A stretch of 64,000 bases of DNA from Bacteroidia bacterium (GTDB lineage: Bacteria > Bacteroidota > Bacteroidia > B-17B0 > Aurantibacillaceae), in contig JAEUTN010000014.1 in assembly GCA_016787895.1 (NCBI GenBank), forward strand, positions 248,001 through 312,000, in the 5' to 3' direction. The translations under genes were made by a program, and so were the position numbers. The notes under the pieces are model-generated. The model saw only the letters and a list, made by a program, of their open reading frames with translations. It did not search any database and was not told the DNA's origin. This document shows positions 17,848 through 26,723 of the stretch, piece by piece (position 1 is the stretch's first letter; each line of letters starts with the position of its first letter).

Positions 17848-18267
17848 TTACTCCCAGATTTTTGAGGTTCTGTAAACGGTTCCGCGAAACAAAGCAATGG
17901 CCGTATGCGGCTGGGCTTTTAAATACACTTTTATGGCATAGTGGCCCAGCTTTTCGCTTTGGTTTTCACAAATGGCTTCAGCAATCACTTCATCCTTGTT
18001 GTTCAAGGGTTTAAGGTGAGAAATGGAGGTGTCGATGCTTACACTTTTTCTTCCCCAGGAATTGGAAGCGAAAGCCAGAGCGCTATCGGCCAAAGAATAG
18101 GAAATGCCACCATGGGCAATTCCAAAACCATTCAGCATGTTCTCTTTTACAGTCATGCCCAGTTTACAATAACCCTCCCGTATTTCCAGCACCTCAATAC
18201 CCAACCATTGCGAGAACGTGTCGTTCTTCATCATGGTGTTTACAACCTCTGCTGCATTCATACTCAT
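17848..18267 (-). CDS. paaI: Hotdog-fold acyl-CoA thioesterase, PaaI-like
   Basis: A 139-aa single hotdog domain with GFGIAHGGISYSLADSALAF at about residues 47-66 (His-Gly-Gly and the catalytic Asp) and SIDTSISHLKPLNNKDEV. This is the PaaI/HGG thioesterase pattern. PaaI removes dead-end CoA thioesters formed during phenylacetate breakdown; the epoxidase locus and the thiolase nearby support that role. General hotdog thioesterases have the same motif, so the symbol is probable and not certain. It begins 3 nt after the adenosyltransferase gene and shares its transcript. Confidence 0.8.
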   Translation of the reverse strand: MSMNAAEVVNTMMKNDTFSQWLGIEVLEIREGYCKLGMTVKENMLNGFGIAHGGISYSLADSALAFASNSWGRKSVSIDTSISHLKPLNNKDEVIAEAICENQSEKLGHYAIKVYLKAQPHTAIALFRGTVYRTSKIWE

Positions 18268-18270
18268 GGT

Positions 18271-18825
18271 TTAATATTTGGGTACCCAGGGAATTTCTTT
18301 GACATTCAGCTTGTGACCTAAATACCTGGATAGCATAAAAAGATAATCTGAAAGCCGGTTCAGGTAACGCCCATGTATTTCGTCAACAGGTTCCTGCTCC
18401 GCCAGTCGCAATACGGCTCTTTCCGCCCTGCGGCAAACACAGCGCGCAATGTGGCAATACGAAACAAACACATGACCACCGGGCAGAACAAAAGATTTCA
18501 TTGGAGGCACGAGTCCGTCGATGGCATCAATGGCTTTTTCAAGAACACCAACATCCTCATTGTTAATCGCGGGCAACTTCATTTTGGATTTTTGAGGGTC
18601 ATTGGCCAAATGTGAACCTATGGTGAAGAGGCGATCCTGAATACCGATTAAAAGGTCAACAAGGGCCTGTTCTTCCGCCACGTCACGTAACAATCCCACA
18701 TGGGAGTTAAGCTCGTCCACACTTCCGTAAGCTTCAATGCGCACATGCTGTTTAGGCAGGCGGGTACCGCCAATCAAGGAAGTTTCACCTTTATCGCCTG
18801 TTTTGGTATAAATTTTAGTGCTCAT
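18271..18825 (-). CDS. Cob(I)alamin adenosyltransferase, PduO type
   Basis: A 184-aa enzyme that adds the adenosyl group from ATP to the cobalt of reduced corrinoids. The N-terminal ATP motif is KIYTKTGDKGETSLIGGTRL; RIEAYGSVDELNSHVGL and CRRAERAVLRL with NRLSDYLFMLSRYL are the other family blocks. It probably serves B12-dependent enzymes such as methylmalonyl-CoA mutase, though neither that enzyme nor cobalamin synthesis genes are in the window. It is cotranscribed with the PaaI-like gene. The link may be through propionyl-CoA metabolism, but that is inference. Confidence 0.92.
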   Translation of the reverse strand: MSTKIYTKTGDKGETSLIGGTRLPKQHVRIEAYGSVDELNSHVGLLRDVAEEQALVDLLIGIQDRLFTIGSHLANDPQKSKMKLPAINNEDVGVLEKAIDAIDGLVPPMKSFVLPGGHVFVSYCHIARCVCRRAERAVLRLAEQEPVDEIHGRYLNRLSDYLFMLSRYLGHKLNVKEIPWVPKY

Positions 18826-18911
18826 GGGTTAAATCTGATGAAGACCAAAGTACTCAGATTCGCTCAGAATTCAAATTCTTAGGCACATGAGAAAGCAAAT
18901 TTGGCTTTAAT

Positions 18912-19679
18912 TTATATTTCCAGCCATTTCAAAAACTCTTCCTTACGGCTTTTGGAGATGGGGATATCCTGTCCGTTTTGCATAACAACTGTTTCAGCTG
19001 ATTTAAAATAACGAACCACCTTATTGAGGTTGATAATAAAGGAATGGTGCACCCGCATGAAGGAACTGCGTTCAACACACAGAATCTGTTCATACTCCTT
19101 AAGAGTTTTAGAACTCATAATGCTCTGATCGTTTTCAAGGCAGATATGCGTGTAGTTGGATTTGGACTCAAGGCTTATGATCAACTGTGTTTCAATGGAT
19201 TCTATACCGGATTTTGAATTCACGATAACCTTTTGTTTTGTCATGGCGGGCAAGGTGTTCAGCATGTCGTTGTATGCTTCAAGGGCCGATCCCAGTTCAT
19301 TCATACTCCTCCGCTTTATCACTTTGTTTACAGCGGCTTTTAATTCTTCCGGATCAATGGGTTTTAGAAGGTAATCCACCGCGTCGGACTTCAGGGCTTT
19401 AAGTGCATACTCCTGATGAGCGGTTGTAAAAATCAGATCGAAGTTTTTCCACTTCAGTTTTTCTAGCATTTCGAAGCCAGTCATCTGAGGCATGTTGATG
19501 TCGAGAAAAACAATATCAGGACAATAATTTTCGATAATTTCAATGGCGGCTTCAGGATTCCTGCTTTCGGCCACAGACTTCACCTTTGGGCAATGTTTAG
19601 CAAGCAGGATGTGCAGGGAATTCAGACCCATGAATTCGTCATCGATCAAAACGGCTCTTAGTGTAGTGTTCGCATTCAT
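18912..19679 (-). CDS. LytTR-type response regulator
   Basis: A 255-aa two-domain regulator. The receiver domain (residues about 8-125) has the acceptor Asp in IVFLDINMPQMTGFEML, the Thr switch in LIFTTAHQEYA and the Lys in VDYLLKPIDPEEL. The C-terminal LytTR DNA-binding domain (about 155-255) contains FMRVHHSFIINLNKVVRYF. It overlaps the sensor kinase stop by 4 nt (ATGA), so the two are translated together and form a pair. Its direct targets are unknown; the divergent secreted genes from 21458 are the nearest candidates. Confidence 0.92.
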   Translation of the reverse strand: MNANTTLRAVLIDDEFMGLNSLHILLAKHCPKVKSVAESRNPEAAIEIIENYCPDIVFLDINMPQMTGFEMLEKLKWKNFDLIFTTAHQEYALKALKSDAVDYLLKPIDPEELKAAVNKVIKRRSMNELGSALEAYNDMLNTLPAMTKQKVIVNSKSGIESIETQLIISLESKSNYTHICLENDQSIMSSKTLKEYEQILCVERSSFMRVHHSFIINLNKVVRYFKSAETVVMQNGQDIPISKSRKEEFLKWLEI

Positions 19680-21154
19680 TTCAAAATGGGCAGCCTAAGT
19701 ACTACTTTGGTTCCTCCAAAATTAGGTTTATCAATGATTTGTAAATCGCATTCCAAGTTATGAATTTTGTTTATCAAATCAAGCCTGGAGCGAACAAAAA
19801 AGGTAGCCAGCGATTTTTTTTCTTTCAACACATTCTCTCTTTCCACTCTTCCCAAACCATTATCTTCAACTATACATAAAAGGTATTTTTCATCTTCTAT
19901 ACTAAATCGGATTTCTAAAATCCGTTCTCCTTCTTTATTCATTAAACCGTGCCAAATTGCATTCTCAACAAAAGGCTGTATCATCATAATGGGTATACGA
20001 ATCTGAGTGCTTTTCACAGAATCATCCAGTGTAATGGAATATGTGAAATCTTCCTGAAAACGCAATTGTTCCAATTCAAGATAACGTTTTAAGATGTCTA
20101 TTTCATCGGCGAGACTGATGTTTTCAGTGGTATTGCTTTCCAGAATTTTTCGCATGAGCTTTGAGAACTTCAGCAAATACACATTGGCCTCATCGTTGTG
20201 TTTATTAAGAATCAGATTCTGAATGGAGTTGAGGGAATTAAAAATAAAATGAGGGTTCATGAGTGCCCGGTTCACCCTTAATTCGGTTTCGAGCAGCCGG
20301 GTTTGTAATTTTAAGGTCTCCTGATACTGTTTTAATTTTCGTTTTAAATGCCGGCGAATCAAAACATACACCAGCAATGCCAGTAATGCAAATCCGGCGC
20401 CAAGTTTAAGTGAATCAAATAACACACGCAATCGGTTGGGATCCGGTGAGTGGTAAAGGGCTTCTACCTCCTGATCGGTTAGTACCTGATGGTAGAACTG
20501 AATATCATCGATAGAACCGGAAAAAAAACGGTTATTTTTTTTATTATTCGTTACTCCTACTAAAACTGAGTCATCCTCAAGAAACTCCAGTTCAAATCCC
20601 GTTTTAAAACGATTGTCTAAATCCCCGTCAATGTAAAACGCAGCAGAATCTTTGTCGTAAGTAAACACCAAGTGATGCCATTTTTGAATATCGAAGTTGT
20701 TTTTGCTGGAGAAAAAAACCTGATTTGTAGAATCCTTAGTGCACAATGCTGATACCCTTTTGGTTTCGAGCATATAATATAAGGCATAAGATTCATAAAA
20801 ATCATTTTCTTTCGAACGTTTGGTGAGTATAAAGGGATTGGTTTTGTAACCGGTACCGTACCACAAGGCGTTTTCAACTTTTACCCAAAAAGAAAGACTC
20901 CCTGTTCTAGGTTTAAGGAGTGGAGAGGAGCCCAGATTAAGATAACTGTTGGCGTTACCAAACAAATGAATGGCATAATCTTTATTCCCAAAACGGTCTT
21001 CAGTAAAACTGGCATTCACCAATTTAGGTATAAGGTTTGAAACCTTGTCAACGGATGTTTTATTATCAAATGAAAAATGAACCCGGGGTTGGGTTTGGGA
21101 GAACACCAAAAACGGTAGTGTAAAAAATAAAATCAAACCGTAATTGAATTTCAT
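19676..21154 (-). CDS. LamG-domain sensor histidine kinase (LytS/YehU family)
   Basis: A 492-aa membrane sensor. After the signal peptide MKFNYGLILFFTLPFLVFSQ, residues about 22-245 form a LamG/concanavalin-type jelly roll (SLSFWVKVENALWYG, QKWHHLVFTYDKDSAAFYID, FSGSIDDIQFYHQVL). A membrane helix follows (FALLALLVYVLIRRHLKRK near 255-275), then a short coiled coil and the His-kinase domain with ALMNPHFIFNSLNSIQNLIL (phospho-His) and an ATPase part (QPFVENAIWHGLM, VEDNGLGR). The LamG part should face the periplasm and may sense glycan or protein ligands. An in-frame ATG at 21241 is rejected because a full -7 box (21195-21202) lies after it. Confidence 0.88.
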   Translation of the reverse strand: MKFNYGLILFFTLPFLVFSQTQPRVHFSFDNKTSVDKVSNLIPKLVNASFTEDRFGNKDYAIHLFGNANSYLNLGSSPLLKPRTGSLSFWVKVENALWYGTGYKTNPFILTKRSKENDFYESYALYYMLETKRVSALCTKDSTNQVFFSSKNNFDIQKWHHLVFTYDKDSAAFYIDGDLDNRFKTGFELEFLEDDSVLVGVTNNKKNNRFFSGSIDDIQFYHQVLTDQEVEALYHSPDPNRLRVLFDSLKLGAGFALLALLVYVLIRRHLKRKLKQYQETLKLQTRLLETELRVNRALMNPHFIFNSLNSIQNLILNKHNDEANVYLLKFSKLMRKILESNTTENISLADEIDILKRYLELEQLRFQEDFTYSITLDDSVKSTQIRIPIMMIQPFVENAIWHGLMNKEGERILEIRFSIEDEKYLLCIVEDNGLGRVERENVLKEKKSLATFFVRSRLDLINKIHNLECDLQIIDKPNFGGTKVVLRLPILK

Positions 21155-21194
21155 TCCATCAAATAAATTGAAATAACATCTGAGTTCAATGTTA

Positions 21195-21202
21195 CAAAAA
21201 TA
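21195..21202 (-). promoter_or_regulatory. Candidate -7 box of the LamG kinase-LytTR operon
   Basis: On the minus strand TATTTTTG is a full match to TAnnTTTG. It is 40 nt before the kinase start at 21154. Confidence 0.5.
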
Positions 21203-21425
21203 ATTTTCCTGAATACCTTTTTTAAACTGATAATTACTCAACAGAAGCTACCACTTGTAAAGTGAAATTATGTAGCGACACTCAAAACCTTCTAAAAATG
21301 AGGGTTCTATGGGCCATTCCTCATGAGAAATAGTAATAAAATTCAAATGCTCAATTAACATGACCACTTATAAAATAGAAAGTGGAATTTGACCTTCGAT
21401 GAATTTTTTCGCTATGGGTTTAAAG

Positions 21426-21433
21426 TAGGTTTG
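21426..21433 (+). promoter_or_regulatory. Candidate -7 box of the 305-aa secreted gene
   Basis: TAGGTTTG is a full match to TAnnTTTG and lies 24 nt before the ATG at 21458. No TTTG is seen at the standard -33 distance; one at 21388 is 34 nt away. Confidence 0.5.
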
Positions 21434-21457
21434 TGGGAACTTTAAAAATCAATTATT

Positions 21458-22375
21458 ATGAAAAAAAGACTAATCATTGTGGGACTAATTGGATTAAACC
21501 TTAGTTCTTATTGTCAACAACTTTGGAATACAAATGGGCAAGATATATACAATACTAATCCAGGTGGTATAAGTATTGGACACACTCAACCGTCTTACCG
21601 CCTCGACATTTTATGTGGACAACAGAATGACGGTATCATTATTGCACAACCAACTGCTAATGGGAATTCAGGTATTGTATTCAGTAACCTTACAACCAAT
21701 CTGGGATGGTCTTGGTGGAATTTAGGTGCCAACCATGGTTGGGGTGGTGACAACTTTTGTTTGTTTGATGGAAACCCTAACATGAATTATCCTTCACTAT
21801 TCTTTAAGAGATCAAATAGCAACGTGGGGATAGCTACTGCTAATCCTCTTGCAAGGCTACAGGTCAATGTGAATCCGGCTGTCGAACTCAGAGGATTTGT
21901 TGTTCGAAATTCTGCCACCAATGTTGAATCATTTATCGTACATGCTGATGGCACTACCGGCATACATTGTGCGGCACAACCTGTAGCCGGAGCGAATGGT
22001 CACTCTGGGCATGCTCTTGTTATTGTTGATGCTCTTGGAGCACCTAATACGTGGAAGAAAAACTTTGTTGTGTATAGGGATGGAACTGTTAGAGCCAGAG
22101 AAATTTTTGTTCAAGCCTCATCCATCACTTTTCCAGATTATGTTTTCAAGAAGGAGTACAAGCTAATGCCGCTTTCGGAACTAGAAAGTTATATAGAAGA
22201 AAATCAACATCTTCCAAATATTCCAAGCGCAGTAGAAGTTGAAAAAGATGGAATTGGCTTAGGTGATTTAACCAAAATACAAATGGAAAAAATTGAAGAG
22301 TTAACTTTATATATTCTCGAACTAAATAAGGAAATTGAAAATTTGAAGTCTTTGATAGGCAAGAAGGGTAGATAA
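21458..22375 (+). CDS. Secreted tail-fibre-like protein with C-terminal coiled coil
   Basis: A 305-aa exported protein: signal peptide MKKRLIIVGLIGLNLSSYCQ, then a beta-rich body containing SNVGIATANPLARLQVN, a motif frequent in Bacteroidota proteins that resemble phage tail fibres. The end is the common block FPDYVFKKEYKLMPLSELES, then ENQHLPNIPSA and a coiled coil (MEKIEELTLYILELNKEIEN). In related proteins this block sits where intramolecular chaperone domains are found, and it probably trimerises the protein. There is no T9SS sorting domain. The next gene, 19 nt downstream, does carry one. Function is unknown; a surface fibre is a guess. Confidence 0.7.
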   Translation: MKKRLIIVGLIGLNLSSYCQQLWNTNGQDIYNTNPGGISIGHTQPSYRLDILCGQQNDGIIIAQPTANGNSGIVFSNLTTNLGWSWWNLGANHGWGGDNFCLFDGNPNMNYPSLFFKRSNSNVGIATANPLARLQVNVNPAVELRGFVVRNSATNVESFIVHADGTTGIHCAAQPVAGANGHSGHALVIVDALGAPNTWKKNFVVYRDGTVRAREIFVQASSITFPDYVFKKEYKLMPLSELESYIEENQHLPNIPSAVEVEKDGIGLGDLTKIQMEKIEELTLYILELNKEIENLKSLIGKKGR

Positions 22376-22394
22376 CTATTATAAAATAAAAGCC

Positions 22395-23948
22395 ATGAAA
22401 GCAATTCAAATTATAACACCTAGATCAGTCTTGCTATTAATTTTATTAGTTGGTACTACTTTATCAACCTTTACCTTGCAGGCTACGATTACCGCTCCTT
22501 CTAAAATGAAAATGTATAGCACTAACAATATTAGTTGGTCAGCAGGGCCTTCTCAACCGGGGTGGACTTTTGTAAGTTGGAGTACAACAGCACCCCAACT
22601 CGCTAACATAGAACATAGTTTCGGTTCTATGGCAAGTAACAGTACTAATATGGATATAGGGGCAATTGCTGTCGGATCATTCAAACTTGTAGCCAACTTA
22701 ATAGAGACTGTGGTAGACAATAATAACAATACTACTTATGTTCAGCATACTGAAGAAAAAGTGATACTTGTATCTCCAACATTACATAAATGGACAGCAG
22801 GAATATGGCAACCAATAAGTGGTCCAATAGATTATTATATTGGTCAGCCAGCAGCTGTACTTGTCAGGATGTTAGATCCTGACGCCTGGAGACAAGGCAC
22901 TTATTTATGGTCAAGTACCCCACTCTCAGCTTGTAGTGCTTGTGGTAACAATCAGGATAATGTGGCTATTGTTGCGCCTAACCCGATTCCGGCATCTTTG
23001 CACGCCTCTGGAATAGTTTATCTGAGTTGCCAAAAAGGTTGTTGGATTAACTCTAGTTATGAAAATTTCACCGATGGGCCTGTTCAGGTAAGACTGAAAC
23101 TTTCAACTCCAGTTATAGGTGGTCAAATTTCAGTGGGTTGTGATGGGAATCCAACAAATAGTTTAGTATACTCAGTGGTTAATACAATAATTGGTGCTGA
23201 TCCTAATGCTTATGATTGGCAGATCCCTCCAGGCTGGTCATTTATTGGTTCAAGCAACACCAGCCAAATTACAGTTAATACTAATGGAACTTCGGGTGGT
23301 CCAATTAAGGTTCGAGCCCATGCTGCCCCTAATAGTCTTATTTTTTCAGCCCTAGCTGAGAAAAATGTGAATTGTTGTGTCTCTAATACAATAGTTACTT
23401 TGACATTGAATTCAGGGGCTGTGCATAATGTCGAAGCGGCAACTTCCATTCAAGCTTTGAATACAATTAATTCAAATGCAACAGCATCCTATCATGCTGG
23501 CACAAATGTAAGGATCTCACCCAATTTCCATGCTCAAGCCGGTAGTAATTTTCATGGCTACATAGAGGGCTGCACTAATAGTTTTGAGTCGGCAAATGCG
23601 TATTTAAAGATCAGTAGTCTGGAAGAAGAAACACCCTTAGAGAATCCCTACTTAAGTTTAATGACTTCCGTTTCAGAACCTCAACCAATGGCTCAAGAAT
23701 CTCAAAATAAGTTTATTATTTCGCCGAATCCGAATGATAGGCGGTTCAAGTTAACTTTCGATAAGAATGTTCGTGGAGGAAGTGTAAGAGTTTTGAATGT
23801 TCTTGGAAAAGAAGTATTTAAAGTGAACCTACCAAATGATAAATCAATTCACGAGCTTGAAATTGAAAATCAAATTCCTAATGGCACTTATTACGTTTTA
23901 TGGTCCAACGAACATTATGTGTGTACTCAGAAAATGATTATTAATTAA
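22395..23948 (+). CDS. Secreted protein with PKD-like part, coathanger-stack domain and T9SS sorting domain
   Basis: A 517-aa exported protein. A hydrophobic N-terminus (SVLLLILLVGTTLSTFTLQA) is the signal peptide. Residues about 230-330 read like a PKD-type domain (GADPNAYDWQIPPGWSFIGS). Residues about 345-395 (IQALNTINSNATASYHAGTN, then VRISPNFHAQAGSNFHG) match the short beta stack, sometimes called 3-coathanger stack, that often precedes T9SS domains. The final 80 residues (FIISPNPNDRRFKLTFDKNV, VLNVLGKEVF) are a type A sorting domain. It forms a two-gene operon with the 305-aa protein. Codons here end in A or T more often than in neighbouring metabolic genes. Confidence 0.78.
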   Translation: MKAIQIITPRSVLLLILLVGTTLSTFTLQATITAPSKMKMYSTNNISWSAGPSQPGWTFVSWSTTAPQLANIEHSFGSMASNSTNMDIGAIAVGSFKLVANLIETVVDNNNNTTYVQHTEEKVILVSPTLHKWTAGIWQPISGPIDYYIGQPAAVLVRMLDPDAWRQGTYLWSSTPLSACSACGNNQDNVAIVAPNPIPASLHASGIVYLSCQKGCWINSSYENFTDGPVQVRLKLSTPVIGGQISVGCDGNPTNSLVYSVVNTIIGADPNAYDWQIPPGWSFIGSSNTSQITVNTNGTSGGPIKVRAHAAPNSLIFSALAEKNVNCCVSNTIVTLTLNSGAVHNVEAATSIQALNTINSNATASYHAGTNVRISPNFHAQAGSNFHGYIEGCTNSFESANAYLKISSLEEETPLENPYLSLMTSVSEPQPMAQESQNKFIISPNPNDRRFKLTFDKNVRGGSVRVLNVLGKEVFKVNLPNDKSIHELEIENQIPNGTYYVLWSNEHYVCTQKMIIN

Positions 23949-24242
23949 TGAGAATGTTCTATACCGCCACCAAATAATACGCCTATTCGAATATTATTGA
24001 TTTGAAACAAACAAAAATGAGACACAACATCTTAATGGAATACGCAATTCTAATTCCACCTGAAAGTATTGAAAGAAATTTTATCAATCAGCCCTTGGCG
24101 CTTTTTAACAAACAACTTTGTTTTATACATTTAACATGAGGCATCTGTATTGTGTGTTGTGCATTCCTTAGATTGTTCTGGAATAATAAATCCTTTCTAA
24201 ATTCGTTCAATTAATACCCATCAAGTGCTAAAAACCACAACC

Positions 24243-24866
24243 ATGAAATCCAAACTTTTTTTATGCTTTTCTCTTGCACTGTGCATGAAGTCTTTGAAAG
24301 CCCAAGAGAACAATCCCCCTAAACTAAGGGAGTTTTACATTTCCTTTGCCAATTTTTCACCCCTCAACATTTCCCTGAGTTACAAACATGAAATTGGGAA
24401 TAACCTGCTCTTCAAAATTGGGGCTATAGGACTCAGCATGAGTTTGGCGGACTCGAAGTCTTCGATGAGCACTACTTATCGTTCTGAAACTTCCATGTAC
24501 TCCGCCGGCCTTTTGTTTGGTTTGGAATTCAGATCAAACTTAACCGACAAGTTCGCTTTATTTCATGGGCCTAATGTGAGTTATATTTATTTTTATCAGG
24601 AAACCGAAACAAGCGATCCACTCTCTACCCCTGAACAAAGAAAATCAAGCGTAGATCGAAACAGATACAGTATTCCCTATACCTTCGGTATTCTGTTTAA
24701 TCTCAATTCAAGTATTTTATTTTCAGCCCAAATCGATCCAAATCTCTATTATTCAGTTAATAAAAATACCAACAACGCCAACGGTCAGAATATAACAACG
24801 ACTGAGAATTCAGGTGGTGTTAGCATCAGCAATTCAGGATGGGTTTCGATTGTATACCGGTTTTAA
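24243..24866 (+). CDS. Small outer-membrane beta-barrel candidate
   Basis: A 207-aa exported protein with signal peptide MKSKLFLCFSLALCMKSLKAQ. The body alternates hydrophobic and polar residues (REFYISFANFSPLNISLSY, YSAGLLFGLEFRSNL, IPYTFGILFNLNSSILFSAQ) and ends in WVSIVYRF, with the terminal Phe typical of outer-membrane barrels. About eight strands would fit. No named family is recognised. The start is the ATG at 24243; a GTG at 24225 would add six residues before the signal peptide. The 294 nt before it (from 23949) show no gene; TACATTTA near 24124 could be a distant -7 box. Confidence 0.65.
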   Translation: MKSKLFLCFSLALCMKSLKAQENNPPKLREFYISFANFSPLNISLSYKHEIGNNLLFKIGAIGLSMSLADSKSSMSTTYRSETSMYSAGLLFGLEFRSNLTDKFALFHGPNVSYIYFYQETETSDPLSTPEQRKSSVDRNRYSIPYTFGILFNLNSSILFSAQIDPNLYYSVNKNTNNANGQNITTTENSGGVSISNSGWVSIVYRF

Positions 24867-24881
24867 TGTTTAAGCAGGACT

Positions 24882-26108
24882 TTACTCCCTCTCCAACAAC
24901 ACATCCTTAGCCGTTTTAATGGCCACCGCGTTGTATTTTTTTTCCATGTAAGAAAGCACCTTGTCCAGCACCTCTTTGCCGTTGGCATCCAAGAGATTGA
25001 TTTCCCTGGCAAACACTTCCTTAATGGCCAGGTCCTTAATGGCGCGCACTTGTTTGGGTACTTCTCCAAAGGCCAATTCCACCTTGCGTTCGCGGTAGAG
25101 GGCGTTAAAATGCCGGGCTTTTTCCGCAATTATTTCCTCGCACTTTTCGATTTCGTTTTTGCGCAATTGCAAATTGGCTTCGGCTTTACTGCGAATGGAA
25201 TTGATATCGATGTAATTCACTAAGGGGTCAAGCGATACTTCCGCTTCCACATTGGCCGGTAAACTTAAATCAATGATTACTTTTTTACCCACCTCCCGGT
25301 TTCTCAGGTGGTGATAAATGTCTTTGCTGATAATGGCCTCTGAACTCCCGGTGCACACGATCAAAACATCGAAGCCTTTGTGGTAAGACAAAAGTTCCGG
25401 AAGCTCAAAGGCATTACCATTTAATGTATCCGCCAGCTTTTGGGCGTTTTCCAAACTGCGGTTAAATACTGTAAAGTTGGCGAACTTGTGTTTTTTGAAA
25501 TAAGCCGCCAATGTGGTATTGGTTTCCCCGGCCCCTACAAAAACAATACGGGCATCGTTTTTAATGCCCAGGTCCCGCAATTGCCGGTAAGCAAGGGATG
25601 CCACCGAAACCGGATTTTTAGCAATGTTGGTTTTGGTATAAATTTCTTTGGCGGTTTCAATGGTTTGTTTGATGAGCAGGCGGATAAAATCTCCGGTAAG
25701 ACCCAATGCATTGCAATGTTCATAGGCCTTACGCACCTGAGTGATAATTTCTCTCTCGCCAATCACCAGCGACTCAAGCGATGAAGCCAGCTTTAATACA
25801 TGGCTGATGGCTGCTTCGGCAAGCAGCACTTCGGCCCCGGCGCTTAGCTCCTGCAAATCGGTTTCGCTTAAACGGGGGTTTAAAAAGTGAAGCAATTCCG
25901 CTATCCTGGCTTTGTTAAACTCACCTTCCCCACAAATCATTAACTCAATGCGGTTGCAGGTACTCAGGTACAAAAGCTCTTCAAATTGAAAGTGGGTTTT
26001 TAGGTTTCCCAACACCCGGTCCTGCTCCTCTAGAGCAATGTGCAGGTTGCCAATACTTTCAAATGGCAAGTGTTTGTGGGTGAAGGCTATGACCTTAAAG
26101 GCGTTCAA
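24882..26108 (-). CDS. hemA: Glutamyl-tRNA reductase
   Basis: A 408-aa enzyme that reduces the glutamyl group on tRNA-Glu to glutamate-1-semialdehyde, the first step of C5 tetrapyrrole synthesis. The active-site Cys is in LYLSTCNRIELMICG near residue 50; ESLVIGEREIITQVRKAY is the substrate-domain hallmark; IVFVGAGETNTTLAAYF near 183 binds NADPH; the C-terminal helices dimerise. The start is TTG at 26108 (MNAFKVIAFTHK), which fits the family N-terminus. A near-consensus -7 box ends only 10 nt before it. hemCD (48705) and hemE (57630) are elsewhere in the window, so the pathway genes are scattered. Confidence 0.94.
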   Translation of the reverse strand: MNAFKVIAFTHKHLPFESIGNLHIALEEQDRVLGNLKTHFQFEELLYLSTCNRIELMICGEGEFNKARIAELLHFLNPRLSETDLQELSAGAEVLLAEAAISHVLKLASSLESLVIGEREIITQVRKAYEHCNALGLTGDFIRLLIKQTIETAKEIYTKTNIAKNPVSVASLAYRQLRDLGIKNDARIVFVGAGETNTTLAAYFKKHKFANFTVFNRSLENAQKLADTLNGNAFELPELLSYHKGFDVLIVCTGSSEAIISKDIYHHLRNREVGKKVIIDLSLPANVEAEVSLDPLVNYIDINSIRSKAEANLQLRKNEIEKCEEIIAEKARHFNALYRERKVELAFGEVPKQVRAIKDLAIKEVFAREINLLDANGKEVLDKVLSYMEKKYNAVAIKTAKDVLLERE

Positions 26109-26118
26109 AACGATACCG

Positions 26119-26126
26119 CAAATATG
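26119..26126 (-). promoter_or_regulatory. Candidate -7 box of hemA
   Basis: On the minus strand CATATTTG differs from TAnnTTTG only at the first base. It ends 10 nt before the TTG start, predicting a leader of only about 5 nt. Confidence 0.4.
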
Positions 26127-26206
26127 GTAGTTCTGACGCTTTAGTTTGTCATTAAATTGTCATTGGGACCGGGTGAAAGACTGATTTTTATCAGCAAAGC
26201 CCCTGC

Positions 26207-26641
26207 TTAATCGTCAGTGGGTTCAGCTGCAGGAATAGGTTTGGCCTTTTTTGGTTTTATGGAATTAGGCCAAAGTACGTTGATGAGTTCGTTATGCACA
26301 GAAACCATGGTTTTACTGATGCCGTTGATGATGTTCACATCTTTTTCCGTTCCGTTTTTCCAGGTGCGTTTTACTTCTTCGTGTGAGCCATCGCTTAAAA
26401 GGATGTAAAATTTCACCACTTTTCCGTTTCTTACTTCGGCCTTGCCGTTATGGCAGGTGGCTTTGGCGCCTTGGCGGTTGGTAATAATCACGTCCTCATA
26501 CACCCCATCCTTAATTTCCTCAGCGCCACGGTCTTCAAATTTTGCCGCCCACTTGTTGTAACAATTCAGTTCAACGGTTTTTTCCTGAGCCAGATAAAAA
26601 GCGGATAAAAGTAAAAATGCTGCGGTAAATAAATGTTTCAT
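26207..26641 (-). CDS. Small secreted protein of unknown function
   Basis: A 144-aa protein with signal peptide MKHLFTAAFLLLSAFYLAQ. The mature part holds paired cysteines (LNCYNKW and ATCHNGKAEV), a charged central region and a Lys/Pro-rich tail (KPKKAKPIPAAEPTDD). VEVRNGKVVKFYILLSDGSH-like beta strands suggest a small beta fold. I do not recognise a family. It lies between hemA and the divergent yifB; no functional link is visible. Confidence 0.65.
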   Translation of the reverse strand: MKHLFTAAFLLLSAFYLAQEKTVELNCYNKWAAKFEDRGAEEIKDGVYEDVIITNRQGAKATCHNGKAEVRNGKVVKFYILLSDGSHEEVKRTWKNGTEKDVNIINGISKTMVSVHNELINVLWPNSIKPKKAKPIPAAEPTDD

Positions 26642-26723
26642 GTGATGGAGTTGAAAACCAAACGTACAAAAAAATTCAATTCCTTAAAAATTATAATTCG
26701 TGTAAAATCCCTATTTTGCAGCT

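Larger units (their letters stand above)
21155..21457. other. Divergent control region between the sensor kinase and the secreted gene pair
   Basis: About 300 nt of AT-rich DNA with outward-facing -7 boxes at 21195-21202 (minus) and 21426-21433 (plus). Between them I see no ORF and no strong hairpin. LytTR regulators usually bind paired direct repeats about 10 nt apart; I could not pick out a convincing pair by eye. Confidence 0.5.

Noticed and set aside
21430..24250. Genomic island with integrase and attachment sites
   Set aside because: No integrase, transposase, tRNA or flanking direct repeat was seen; only a mild codon shift remains.
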